The translations under genes were made by a program, and so were the position numbers. From positions 248,001 through 312,000 of the forward strand of contig JADJPO010000002.1 in assembly GCA_016713225.1 (NCBI GenBank): DNA of 64,000 nucleotides. The letters are read 5' to 3'. This document shows positions 9,052-16,722 of the stretch, one piece after another. The stretch's first letter is position 1, and every line of letters starts with the position of its first letter. This DNA comes from Kineosporiaceae bacterium (lineage in GTDB: Bacteria; Actinomycetota; Actinomycetes; Actinomycetales; Kineosporiaceae). The notes under the pieces were generated by a model. The model saw nothing but the letters and a program-made list of their open reading frames with translations, ran no database searches and had not been told where the DNA came from.

Positions 9052-9677
9052 GCACGCCACCTGGTGTGTCGTGGATCCGGCGGGATTTCACCGCCGCCGG
9101 CCTGACCCAGTACCCGACCGGACGGCACCTGTCGGCCATTCAGGACCAGCTCGGTGGATCCGTGGTGCTCTGCATCGACGTCAGTGGATCGATGAGTGGG
9201 TCGCCGCTGAAACAAGCGGTGGCCGGTGCCCGGCGCTTCGTCGGCGAGGCGCTCGACCAGCACTACAGCGTCGGCATCATCCTGTGGGACACCGGCGTCG
9301 CGGCGCAGATCGCCCTGCAGCGCGATGCCAAGGCGCTCGGCCGCTTTCTGAGTCAGGCCGCGATCGCCGGCGGAACCGATGTCTTCGCGGCGCTGGTCAC
9401 CGCCGAGAACCTGCTGAGCGGTCGCCCCGGCGATCTGGTGGTGGCGGTGTTCGGTGACGGTGACCTGGGCAATCGTCACCGGGCCATCACGCAGGCGGAT
9501 GCCATGCGGCGCAAGAACATCCGCATCGTGACGTGTGGTCTGGGTGCGGCGAGCGCGCGCAGTCTGGACGAGATCTCGACCGAACGCGAAGCGGCGCCGC
9601 GGACCGCCGCTCCGGACAGCATCGCCGACGCGGTGGCCGGGCTGGCGACAGGGCTGCGACGCGGAGGTGCAGGGTGA
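9048..9677 (+). CDS. vWA domain protein, first tandem copy
   Basis: 209 residues. The von Willebrand A fold has a complete MIDAS start, CIDVSGSMSG near residue 44, a conserved Thr in AGGTDVFAAL, and AVFGDGDLGN. The N-terminal leader WIRRDFTAAGLTQYPTGRHL is also present in the next gene. ATG 9048 overlaps the Hsp70 stop and the stop overlaps the next GTG, so the genes are translationally coupled. Intracellular vWA proteins of this kind bind divalent cations and act as protein-protein scaffolds, often with ATPases or chaperones. Confidence 0.8.
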   Translation: MSTPPGVSWIRRDFTAAGLTQYPTGRHLSAIQDQLGGSVVLCIDVSGSMSGSPLKQAVAGARRFVGEALDQHYSVGIILWDTGVAAQIALQRDAKALGRFLSQAAIAGGTDVFAALVTAENLLSGRPGDLVVAVFGDGDLGNRHRAITQADAMRRKNIRIVTCGLGAASARSLDEISTEREAAPRTAAPDSIADAVAGLATGLRRGGAG

Positions 9678-10324
9678 GCGGGACCGAGGGCGACAGGGGC
9701 AGCGGGAGCCAGCAGGTCTGGTTGCGCCGCCGGTTCGAGGCGGTCGGGCTGACGCAGTACCCGGTCGGAAAGCACCTGGCCTCGATCCAGCAACAGCTCG
9801 GTGGGGCCGTGGTGCTCTGCCTCGATGTGAGTGGGTCGATGTACGGAACGCCGCTGGCTCAGGCGGTGGCCGGATCGCACCGGTTCGTCGCCGAGGCCCT
9901 GTCGATGGGTTATGAGGTGGCGGTGGTGCTCTGGCACTCCGACGTCGCCGACCACACCAGGCTGTCGCGTGAGAGCCGCCCGCTGGACCGGCTGCTGGCT
10001 GCCGCCCGAGCCGGCGGCGGCAACGACATCGTGCCCACCCTGCGGCTGGCGGATCGACTGCTGGAGGGACGCGGTGGCGACCGGGTGGTGGCCATCTTCG
10101 GGGACGGTGACCTGGGTGACCCCCGGGCAGCAGCTCAGGCGGCGGATGTACTGCGAGCGAAGAACATTCGCATCATCACCTGCGGGCTGGGTGATGCGAG
10201 TGCCCGAGCACTGGACGAGATCTCCACCGAGGACCGCAGCGCTCCCCGGACGGCGGCGGCGGACACCATCTCCGATGCTGTCGCGGGATTGGTGACCTCG
10301 TTGCGCAGAAACCCGGGCTCGTGA
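9674..10324 (+). CDS. vWA domain protein, second tandem copy
   Basis: 216 residues, clearly homologous to the previous gene over its full length (shared leader LTQYPxGxHLASIQxQLGG, MIDAS CLDVSGSMYG, and FGDGDLGD). It differs in surface residues, which points to duplication and divergence into a hetero-pair. It starts with a GTG overlapping the upstream stop. A 26-codon frame overlaps its own stop. This is probably the last substantial gene of the operon. Confidence 0.8.
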   Translation: MSGTEGDRGSGSQQVWLRRRFEAVGLTQYPVGKHLASIQQQLGGAVVLCLDVSGSMYGTPLAQAVAGSHRFVAEALSMGYEVAVVLWHSDVADHTRLSRESRPLDRLLAAARAGGGNDIVPTLRLADRLLEGRGGDRVVAIFGDGDLGDPRAAAQAADVLRAKNIRIITCGLGDASARALDEISTEDRSAPRTAAADTISDAVAGLVTSLRRNPGS

Positions 10325-10401
10325 CCGACGCCGAGGACGGCGCCACGCCGCCGACCGAGGCCGTGCCGATCCAGCCGATCCAGCCGCTCCAGCCGCTCTA
10401 A
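10321..10401 (+). CDS. Possible 26-residue micro-ORF
   Basis: A GTG overlaps the stop of the second vWA gene in the same GTGA manner as the other junctions of the operon. It opens 26 codons ending in a repeated Ile-Gln-Pro / Leu-Gln-Pro motif (PIQPIQPLQPL). The TAA overlaps the stop of the convergent PH-domain gene. The coupling suggests it could be translated, but the size and composition do not prove it. Confidence 0.25.
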   Translation: MTDAEDGATPPTEAVPIQPIQPLQPL

Positions 10402-11405
10402 TCGGCCTCGTCGTCCCAGGCCTCGTCCAGGCTCCAGCTCTTGCCTCGTGGCGCTGGGCCCGGGGCCGCGGCCGAACCGGGGGTCGATCCGCCCGATGGG
10501 TGCGGTGGCTGGGGAGGGATCGGTCGGCTGCGCGGGGGCGCGGACCCCGCGGCGGACCCACCGGGTGTGCCGGGGGGCGAGGCGGGGCGCGGACCGGGTG
10601 TCCCCGTCCCTCGGGCACGGCCGGGCGGCGCCGGACGCCGCGGACCAGGTGTGCGAGAAGGTCCGGGAGGCGGCGGTGCGGCCGGTGGTGGCGCGGCAGA
10701 CGTCGGCCCGCTGTACCAGTCGTCCGGGTCGTCGTCCGTCTCGAACTCGACGCCGGCCCCCTTGGGCCGAGTGCGGCCGCGGAACCTGACCTTGAACGGA
10801 CGTTCCTGCCGGACCGTGACCGGCTTGTCGGTCTTCACGTCGAGCAGGATGACGTCGGTGGTACCCCGGCCGAACAGCAGGTTCTGCACATGCCGGTAGG
10901 ACGCATCGGGGTTGGGGATGTGGCGCAGCATCTCGACGGCCTGGTTCTGGCCGGCCGTCTCCATGCGGAACTGGCCGAAGCCGAGCAGGTAGCCGATCGG
11001 GCCGCGGATGTAGTTCATGTCGGTGAGCTTGCCGAGCGGCAGCATGGCGACGTTTCGGGTGAAGATGCCGGTCACGGTGATGACGCGCTTACCCGTGATG
11101 AAGACCAGGTTGCGGGTCCACTCCCAGTAGTGGAAGGCGAGTCTGCCGACCAGCAGCAGCACGGCCAGGGTCACGAGAAAGCCCAGACCGGCGAGTCGGT
11201 CGCCGGACAGCTGAGTCAGCAACAGAAAGCACAGGAACAGCCCACCGGCCGTGGTCAGGATCGGCTGGATCATGACGGTCCAGTGGGCCTGCCCGCCGAG
11301 GGCCTCGCCGTTGAGTTCCGGGTCGGACAGGTACCGCTGGAACTCGCTCGGCAGCTCCCGCCCCTTGCGGACGGTCCACGGCCACGGTTGCGGCAACGCG
11401 AACAT
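10398..11405 (-). CDS. PH-domain (bPH2-type) membrane protein
   Basis: 335 residues. Two membrane helices lie at about 45-90 (LLFCFLLLTQL-type, then a Leu/Val-rich LVTLAVLLLVGRLAF). They are followed by a bacterial pleckstrin-homology-like domain (FITGKRVITVTGIFTRNVAMLPLGKLTDMN region, split across ~100-175), where the TDM...Y motif is typical. The C-terminal ~110 residues are Pro/Gly/Arg-rich and disordered. Such proteins are common, poorly characterised actinobacterial membrane proteins. It is convergent with the conflict operon, and their stop codons overlap. Confidence 0.7.
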   Translation of the reverse strand: MFALPQPWPWTVRKGRELPSEFQRYLSDPELNGEALGGQAHWTVMIQPILTTAGGLFLCFLLLTQLSGDRLAGLGFLVTLAVLLLVGRLAFHYWEWTRNLVFITGKRVITVTGIFTRNVAMLPLGKLTDMNYIRGPIGYLLGFGQFRMETAGQNQAVEMLRHIPNPDASYRHVQNLLFGRGTTDVILLDVKTDKPVTVRQERPFKVRFRGRTRPKGAGVEFETDDDPDDWYSGPTSAAPPPAAPPPPGPSRTPGPRRPAPPGRARGTGTPGPRPASPPGTPGGSAAGSAPPRSRPIPPQPPHPSGGSTPGSAAAPGPAPRGKSWSLDEAWDDEAD

Positions 11406-11410
11406 CGCAA

Positions 11411-11581
11411 CTACCGGTTCAGCAGGGCATCGAAGAACGTGAAGACCGAGTTCACCGCATCGGCGATGAAGAAGAAGATCGCCCGCACGTAGTCCGCCGC
11501 AGTCGTCGGATCCACGATCACTGCGTAGATGAGGAACACGACGAGCACGCCGATGATGATGCTCTTGGGTTTGACCTTCAT
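11411..11581 (-). CDS. Tiny hydrophobic membrane protein upstream of the PH-domain gene
   Basis: 56 residues (MKVKPKSIIIGVLVVFLIYA start) with one membrane helix and an amphipathic, Phe-rich C terminus. ATG 11581 has a strong ribosome site (GAGGGAGG) five bases upstream. It ends six bases before the PH-domain gene starts, so the two are probably one transcript. I recognise no function; pairing with a PH-domain membrane protein is the only clue. Confidence 0.65.
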   Translation of the reverse strand: MKVKPKSIIIGVLVVFLIYAVIVDPTTAADYVRAIFFFIADAVNSVFTFFDALLNR

Positions 11582-11818
11582 TGCACCTCCCTCACCGGCT
11601 CCGCTTGCTCGCGTCGTCCAACGGCTCAGCATGGCCGCCCGTGCCGACGACGCAACGGAGGCGCGCCGACGAACTTCTCACACGCAACACCAGTCACATC
11701 TGTACCACGTTCGGTACGGGCGTGACGGATCGGACACCTCGGGCCGTGTCACCTCTTGTCACTCACAGTACGACTCGGGCGGCGAGTCCGACAGGGGCGA
11801 GGGTGAGTCCGGCGAGGT

Positions 11819-12454
11819 TCAGACCACGCCGTAGAGCCGGTCCCCGGCGTCCCCGAGGCCCGGCACGATGTAGCCGCTCTCGTTGAGCCGCTCGTCGACC
11901 CCGGCCACGACGATGGTGACCGGTGCGTCGGGGCCGAAGGCCTGCTCGACCGCGGCGAGGCCCTCGGGGGCGGCCAGCAGGCAGATGGCGGTGACGTCGT
12001 CCGCGCCTCGATCGAAGGCGAACTGGATCGCGGCGGCCAGCGTTCCGCCGGTGGCCAGCATCGGGTCGAGCATGTAGACCTGCCGGCCCGAGAGGTCCTC
12101 GGGTAGGCGGTTGGCATAGGTCGTGGCCTGCAGCGTCGCCTCGTCGCGCACCATGCCCAGGAAGCCGACCTCCGCAGTCGGCAGGAGCCGCGTCATACCG
12201 TCCAGCATGCCCAGACCGGCCCGCAGGATGGGTACCACGAGCGGTCGCGGGTGGCTCAGGTGGACGCCGATCGTCTCGGCCACCGGGGTGCGGATCGGGT
12301 GCGGCTCGACCCGGACGTCGCGCGTCGCCTCGTAGGCCAACAGCGTCACCAGTTCGTCCGCCAGGCGGCGGAATGTGGGTGAGTCCGTCGTGTCCTGACG
12401 GAGCAGGGTCATCTTGTGCGCGACCAGCGGATGGTCCACCACCTGCAAATGCAT
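11819..12454 (-). CDS. upp: Uracil phosphoribosyltransferase
   Basis: 211 residues, the normal size. The enzyme converts uracil and PRPP to UMP in pyrimidine salvage, in the cytoplasm. The PRPP loop MLDPMLATGGTLAAA (around 125-140), the PILRAGLGMLDG segment and the C-terminal GDAGDRLYG motif are all present. The start MHLQVVDHPLV matches the family N terminus. It is divergent from the TadA-associated gene, a common actinobacterial arrangement. Confidence 0.95.
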   Translation of the reverse strand: MHLQVVDHPLVAHKMTLLRQDTTDSPTFRRLADELVTLLAYEATRDVRVEPHPIRTPVAETIGVHLSHPRPLVVPILRAGLGMLDGMTRLLPTAEVGFLGMVRDEATLQATTYANRLPEDLSGRQVYMLDPMLATGGTLAAAIQFAFDRGADDVTAICLLAAPEGLAAVEQAFGPDAPVTIVVAGVDERLNESGYIVPGLGDAGDRLYGVV

Positions 12455-12507
12455 GATGCGGAACCTACCCGCACCTCTTCGCGCATGGCCATGGTCGATG
12501 CCACGAT

Positions 12508-13038
12508 GTGCAGGTGGCGTACTTCACCGCAGTCATGGCCAGGTCCGCAGCGGCATGGAAGGCCCGGGACGTGGAGGTCGACGAGACCTCCTCACTCGAC
12601 GACCTCGCCGACGCGCTTCGAGGTGTCGCCATCGGCGACCAACCCGTGCTCGCCGTGGTCGAGCACGAGGATGAGTGGTTCGCGATCATTCGCGTCGACG
12701 GGGAGGACGAGCCACGGTTGTTCGTCTCCGACCTGTACGCGGCCTCGCGGTCGTCCTACGGGGAGTTGCTCGCGCCGGCCGCCGACGTGGACGACGACTC
12801 CGACGACGGCTCGGACGAAGCGGCCGACGGCGACGACGAGGACGAGGACGGTGACGCCGAACCCGAGGAGATCACCGTCGACGCCTGGGCGGGCGAGACC
12901 GACCTACTCGATGACCTGGGCGTCGGGGGCAAGGCGCTGCGCAAGCTGGTCGAGGAGCACGCCGACGACCCGGGATTCGTGCTGGGCGAGATCGGCGAGG
13001 CGGTCGGCTTCTCGGATCTGCTCGAGGCGCTGCGCTGA
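12508..13038 (+). CDS. tRNA adenosine deaminase-associated protein
   Basis: 176 residues. It matches the actinobacterial family found immediately upstream of tadA: conserved N terminus VAYFTAVMARS, a compact alpha/beta domain, an acidic low-complexity linker (~95-120, Asp/Glu-rich) and a helical C terminus (LLDDLGVGGKALRKL). Its biochemical role is unknown; the fixed neighbourhood suggests it assists TadA. GTG 12508 or GTG 12514 could be the start. The stop is two bases before the tadA start. Confidence 0.85.
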   Translation: MQVAYFTAVMARSAAAWKARDVEVDETSSLDDLADALRGVAIGDQPVLAVVEHEDEWFAIIRVDGEDEPRLFVSDLYAASRSSYGELLAPAADVDDDSDDGSDEAADGDDEDEDGDAEPEEITVDAWAGETDLLDDLGVGGKALRKLVEEHADDPGFVLGEIGEAVGFSDLLEALR

Positions 13039-13040
13039 TC

Positions 13041-13547
13041 GTGTCCGGCCCGAGTGGGTCGGGGCTGAGCCCGGGGCGTGACGTGCCGGTCACTGCCGCG
13101 GACGACGCCGCGATGGCGCTCGCCCTGGAGCAGGCCCGGGCTGCCGTGGCCGGCGGCGATGTGCCGGTGGGGGCCGTGGTGCTCGGCCCGGACGGCGCGG
13201 TGCTGGCCCGAGCGCGCAATGCGCGTGAGGCCGACGGCGACCCGACGGCACACGCCGAGGTGTTGGCGTTGCGCGCGGCCGGGGCCGTGTTCGGGGCCTG
13301 GCGGTTGGCGGGATGCACCCTGGTGGTGACGTTGGAGCCCTGCACCATGTGCGCCGGGGCGGCCGTGCTGGCGCGGGTGGACCGGGTGGTGTTCGGCGCC
13401 TGGGACCCCAAGGCGGGCGCTGCCGGCTCGTTGCGCGACGTGCTGCGTGATGTGCGCCTGAATCACCGCATCGAGGTGCTCGGCGGCGTCCGTGAGGCCG
13501 AGTGCTCGCTCGTGCTGCGTGAGTTCTTCGATGGACGTCGCCCCTGA
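13041..13547 (+). CDS. tadA: tRNA-specific adenosine deaminase
   Basis: 168 residues. It deaminates adenosine-34 of tRNA-Arg(ACG) to inosine. The zinc-dependent cytidine/deoxycytidylate deaminase fold is complete: HAEVLALR supplies the zinc His and catalytic Glu, and PCTMCAGA the two zinc cysteines. GTG 13041 follows the upstream stop directly; the first ~18 residues are variable, and a later start at 13083 (VPVTAADDA) is possible. Followed by a strong inverted repeat and tRNA-Ser. Confidence 0.95.
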   Translation: MSGPSGSGLSPGRDVPVTAADDAAMALALEQARAAVAGGDVPVGAVVLGPDGAVLARARNAREADGDPTAHAEVLALRAAGAVFGAWRLAGCTLVVTLEPCTMCAGAAVLARVDRVVFGAWDPKAGAAGSLRDVLRDVRLNHRIEVLGGVREAECSLVLREFFDGRRP

Positions 13548-13560
13548 CCACCTTGAGGCC

Positions 13561-13619
13561 ACGAGTGGGGACGAACGCACCGTTGATCATGATGAAACGG
13601 TGCGTTCGTCCCCACTCGT
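13561..13619. terminator. Perfect 24-bp inverted repeat (terminator-like hairpin)
   Basis: Positions 13561-13584 are the exact reverse complement of 13596-13619, with an 11-base loop. It lies 13 bases after the tadA stop. The arms contain GTGGGGACGAACG and its complement. There is no T-run, so it could be a factor-independent hairpin terminator of high-GC type or a mobile palindromic repeat. Confidence 0.6.
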
Positions 13620-13718
13620 TGGTGGCTCGGTGGCGCTGGGCCGGCGGGAGGGGGGGGGCGGGATGCCTCGGGGATACCGATTGGGGTGCACGGGCCTGGA
13701 CCAGGTATCCTCGCGGAC

Positions 13719-13805
13719 GGTGGCGTGTCCGAGCGGCCAAAGGAGCACGCCTCGAAAGCGTGTGTGGGCGTAAGTCCACCGTGGGTTCAAATCCCACCGC
13801 CACCG
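13719..13805 (+). tRNA. tRNA-Ser (anticodon CGA)
   Basis: 87 bases with a full class II cloverleaf: acceptor GGTGGCG pairs with CGCCACC, the anticodon stem is CACGC/GCGTG around loop CTCGAAA (anticodon CGA, reads UCG), there is a long variable arm with stem GTGG/CCAC, and the T arm is GTGGG-TTCAAAT-CCCAC. CCA is not encoded. An integrase gene begins 75 bases downstream in the opposite orientation, so the 3' end of this tRNA is the probable attachment site. Confidence 0.97.
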
Positions 13806-13820
13806 CGTCTGACCTGCGAA

Positions 13821-13857
13821 AACGCCCGGCCTGCCGATCTTGGCAGAGCCGGGCGTT
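13821..13857. terminator. Hairpin terminator between tRNA-Ser and the integrase gene
   Basis: Arms AACGCCCGGC (13821-13830) and GCCGGGCGTT (13848-13857), extended by CTGCC/GGCAG across a GATCTT loop with one bulged A. It gives a 15-bp GC-rich stem ending in TT. It sits between the convergent tRNA and integrase genes and could serve both. Two copies of CGTCTCAATT follow at 13866-13887. Confidence 0.7.
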
Positions 13858-13880
13858 GCTCGTTCGTCTCAATTTTCGTC

Positions 13881-15128
13881 TCAATTGGTCTCTGGCGGCC
13901 GTTCGCGACCCCAGAGGAAGGCGCCCAGGTCGTCGGCGACGTCGCGGCGTAGTCCTTCGGTGATGTGCTGGTAGCGACTGGCCATGCTGGTGCTGGACCA
14001 GCCCATCAGGCTCATGGCGACTCGTTCGGGCACGCCGAGCAGGAGGAGCACGGTGGCGGCGGTGTGGCGGGCGTCGTGCAGGCGGGATTCGCGCACGCCG
14101 GCGCGGCGCAGCAGGCGCTTCCAGTGGTCCCAGTCGGTGCGTGGGATGATCGGTTCACCGGTCGGGGTGGCGAAGACCCAGCCCCCCTCGACCCACATGT
14201 CCCCGGCGGCGCGCCGTTCGTCGTCCTGCTGGTGGCGGTGGGTGCGGAGCAGGTCGACCAGTTCGGCGGGCAGGCCGATCACGCGTCGTCCGGCTCGAGA
14301 CTTGGTGTCGTCGGCCTCGGGTCGGATGAGTTCTCGGTGGGGGCAATAGCCGGGCTGTCGGGCGATGCAGCTGGCGGTGTCGGTGCAGCCGTGGCGGTAC
14401 TTGGGGCGCATGCGTTGGCGCCGAACCGTGAGTTTGCCGGTGTCGAGGTCGATGTCCGTCCACTGCAGGCCGAGGCATTCGCCTTGGCGCAGGCCGAGGG
14501 CCAGGGCCACGGCCCATCGCGCGCCGTTGCGGCCCTGGGCGGCGGTGTCGAGGATGCGTCGGACCTCGGCGAGGGTGTACGGCACGACCTCGAACTCGTT
14601 CAGGCGGGGGGCGCGGGCGAGCTGGGCCGGGTTCTTGGGTAGGTGGTGCCGGCGGACGGCCTCGTTGAGGGCGGCCCGGATCGTGCGGTGGGCCTGGTGG
14701 GCGGTGGCGGGACTGCTGCCGTCGGCGATCATCCGCTGGTAGAGCTTCTCGAGGTGCTCGGCGGTGAGGTTCTTCAGCTTGTGCTTGCCGACCCCGGGGA
14801 TCAGGTGGATGTTGACCGCCACCGAGTAGCCCGCCAGCGTGTTCGGCCGCACCGAGGGGCCGGCGATGTTCTCGAGCCAGTAGGTGAGCCACGCGGTCAC
14901 CGTCCAGGAGGTGCCCGCGAGGGTGATGGCTCCCTGCTCGCGCTGGCGTTCGAGGTCACGCACCTTGCGGGTGACGACCGCTCGGCTGGTGCTCGAGATG
15001 TGGCGGCGGTCGATGCTGCCGTCGTCCTTGAATCCGACCGTGACGCGGCCGTGCCAGTACCCGTCGGTGCCCTTGTAGATGGACGACGCGTGGTTGGGGG
15101 CACGACCGCTGTCGGGTGTGCGGGGCAT
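13881..15128 (-). CDS. int: Tyrosine recombinase / site-specific integrase of the element
   Basis: 415 residues. It catalyses integration and excision at the tRNA-Ser attachment site. An N-terminal AP2-like arm-binding segment (YWHGRVTVGFKDDG) and a SAM-like core-binding domain (~70-170) precede the catalytic domain. Catalytic residues are visible: Arg in ALGLRQGE, H-x-x-R in LHDARHTAA, and His/Trp plus Tyr in GWSSTSMASRYQH. The insertion with Cys residues (HGCTDTASCIARQ...YCPH) resembles actinobacterial phage and ICE integrases. ATG 15128 is chosen because the sequence upstream belongs to the excisionase, which ends 23 bases earlier. Its orientation towards the tRNA marks the left end of the element. 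Confidence 0.93.
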   Translation of the reverse strand: MPRTPDSGRAPNHASSIYKGTDGYWHGRVTVGFKDDGSIDRRHISSTSRAVVTRKVRDLERQREQGAITLAGTSWTVTAWLTYWLENIAGPSVRPNTLAGYSVAVNIHLIPGVGKHKLKNLTAEHLEKLYQRMIADGSSPATAHQAHRTIRAALNEAVRRHHLPKNPAQLARAPRLNEFEVVPYTLAEVRRILDTAAQGRNGARWAVALALGLRQGECLGLQWTDIDLDTGKLTVRRQRMRPKYRHGCTDTASCIARQPGYCPHRELIRPEADDTKSRAGRRVIGLPAELVDLLRTHRHQQDDERRAAGDMWVEGGWVFATPTGEPIIPRTDWDHWKRLLRRAGVRESRLHDARHTAATVLLLLGVPERVAMSLMGWSSTSMASRYQHITEGLRRDVADDLGAFLWGRERPPETN

Positions 15129-15151
15129 GGCGGAGTGAAAGTCCTTGTCGG

Positions 15152-15365
15152 TCAGGCGGACTGGGCAGTGTTGTGATCGCCGCGCAGGGTCGCCAGGAAA
15201 CGGGGGAGCGCGTCGGCGGGGATGCGGCGCAGGCGTCCGATGGTCACCGACTCGACGGCGCCGTCCAGGACCAGGCCGTACATGGTCGAGCGGCCGACCC
15301 CGAGCGCGCGGCGGCCTGGGGATCGTGAGCAGGAGGCGGGGCTGGTGGTCGGCGATGTCGGTCAT
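15152..15365 (-). pseudogene. xis: Excisionase-like HTH gene, frameshifted
   Basis: From ATG 15365 one frame gives MTDIADHQPRLLLTIP, the normal lead-in of an excisionase-type HTH (HTH_17). A second frame then gives ALGVGRSTMYGLVLDGAV and TIGRLRRIPADALPRFLA, the rest of the family, ending at TGA 15152. The two halves are one base out of register (214 bases in all). The break is in a C/G-rich stretch near 15310-15318; restoring two bases would give a normal PEAARALGVGR-type helix. Either the excision factor is lost or the assembly has a small deletion. It sits 23 bases upstream of int, as usual for xis-int pairs. Confidence 0.7.
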
Positions 15366-15376
15366 GACTCTCCAAT

Positions 15377-15404
15377 GCTAGAGAAGTACTAGACCGTAAT
15401 ACTA
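15377..15404. promoter_or_regulatory. 28-bp element repeat, site 1 (xis/int promoter)
   Basis: This AT-rich stretch contains AGACCGTAATACTA (15391-15404). It matches site 2 at 38820-38847 in 24 of 28 positions and site 3 at 51913-51940 in 17 of 28. It lies 12 bases before the xis start and 8 bases before the rightward cargo gene, in a divergent promoter region. It is probably an operator or promoter shared by element genes. Confidence 0.65.
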
Positions 15405-15411
15405 TACATGG

Positions 15412-16722
15412 GTGACGTCGGAGGGAAGGTCGCGCCGCATCCGTGGTGCGCCGCAACCGATGCGGACAGGTTCAGGTGTCCGCATCGATCAGTTCCCTGT
15501 GTCGGGCGCGGTCTCGATGCTCGTCCTCATGACTGATGTGCCTGTTCAACGTCGTGCCGTGTCGGGACGTCGCTGCGCCGAGGTGCCCTTGTTGCCGCGC
15601 GTGGTGCTCGGGCGGCTTCCGGATCGGGCGCGTGAGGTGGTGGAGTACCGCAAGTCTGGACTCAGTCTGAACCACATCCAGGGCTGCCCGCTGGGGTGTT
15701 CCTACTGCATCCGGCACACCTACGGGCTGTGGGACAACCAGCGGCCGGTCGCCCTGACCAGCGACGCTGAGGCCGTGGCAGAGCTGGTAGGGCACCGCTA
15801 CTTCCAGCCCCACGTGACTCCGGTGCAGCTGTTCAATCGGGCGACGGATCCGTTTCTGCCGCAGGTGGAACCGCACACCATGGCCGTGTTGAGGGATCTC
15901 GACGCGCGGGGGCTGACCAACCACGTCCTGGTGATCACACGTCACACGGTGAACCAGGCGCATTGCGCTGCCCTGAACGAGCTCACGCACTTGAAGGTGA
16001 CCCTGCTGTTCACCTGGTCAGGCATCGACGACACCCGCATCGAGCCGTTCCCCTCACATGTTGCGGCGAGGTCGTTGACCACGGCGTTCGAGCACGCCGA
16101 TCGCTATCGCACGGTGTTCTACTGGCGTCCCATTGTGCCGGGTCTCAACGACACCCCCGACCACCTCAGGCACGCTCGACGGTTGGCCGAGCACGCGCAC
16201 GCCACGGTCTTCACCGGGCTCTTCTACCGCGACGACATCGCTGCCTACTACCGAGCGAACGGCGTGCCCCAGCCCTACGAAGGCACGGCGCGCCGCAAGA
16301 TCGTGCCCGCAGAGCTGGAGCGGCGCATCCTGGACGCCTTCCCGTCTGGAACGGTCCCGCTGTTCCGCAAGACGTCGTGCGCCGTGTCCTACGCCCACGC
16401 GATGCCCGACTACAACGGTCACGTCGGCATCCGGGAGCTGTGCGACATCTGCCCGGCGGCTCAACTGGCACGCTGCCTCACCACGCGCCGGCTGCCCACC
16501 GTCGAGGAGGTAGGACGGGTAGCGTCGAGGCTGCCGGAGTCCGACGACCTGGAGGTCGTGGATATCGACGATCGGCGCATGCTCGTCAATGGCCTGGACG
16601 AGCAGCCCCGCTACTACCTCCAGCACACCCTGGGCTACCAGGTGCACGACAGTCGGCACCCTCACCGGCCCGGGCGACACGGCCGCGCCGAGATCGGCTG
16701 GAGCGAAGGAGATCCCCGATGA
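15412..16722 (+). CDS. Radical SAM protein (SPL-like family)
   Basis: Up to 436 residues. The iron-sulfur motif CPLGCSYCIRH (CxxxCxxC) follows SLNHIQG at ~85-95, typical of radical SAM enzymes related to spore photoproduct lyase. Further down are an SPL-like FNRATDPFLP segment, a late CAVSYA cysteine, and a C-terminal CDICPAAQLARC cluster that could bind a second cofactor. The substrate is unknown; DNA or a nucleotide is plausible given the next gene is an exonuclease. The start is uncertain: GTG 15412 lies 8 bases after the regulatory motif, ATG 15517 and 15529 are alternatives, and the conserved part begins later. The stop overlaps the next start (ATGA). Confidence 0.8.
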   Translation: MTSEGRSRRIRGAPQPMRTGSGVRIDQFPVSGAVSMLVLMTDVPVQRRAVSGRRCAEVPLLPRVVLGRLPDRAREVVEYRKSGLSLNHIQGCPLGCSYCIRHTYGLWDNQRPVALTSDAEAVAELVGHRYFQPHVTPVQLFNRATDPFLPQVEPHTMAVLRDLDARGLTNHVLVITRHTVNQAHCAALNELTHLKVTLLFTWSGIDDTRIEPFPSHVAARSLTTAFEHADRYRTVFYWRPIVPGLNDTPDHLRHARRLAEHAHATVFTGLFYRDDIAAYYRANGVPQPYEGTARRKIVPAELERRILDAFPSGTVPLFRKTSCAVSYAHAMPDYNGHVGIRELCDICPAAQLARCLTTRRLPTVEEVGRVASRLPESDDLEVVDIDDRRMLVNGLDEQPRYYLQHTLGYQVHDSRHPHRPGRHGRAEIGWSEGDPR

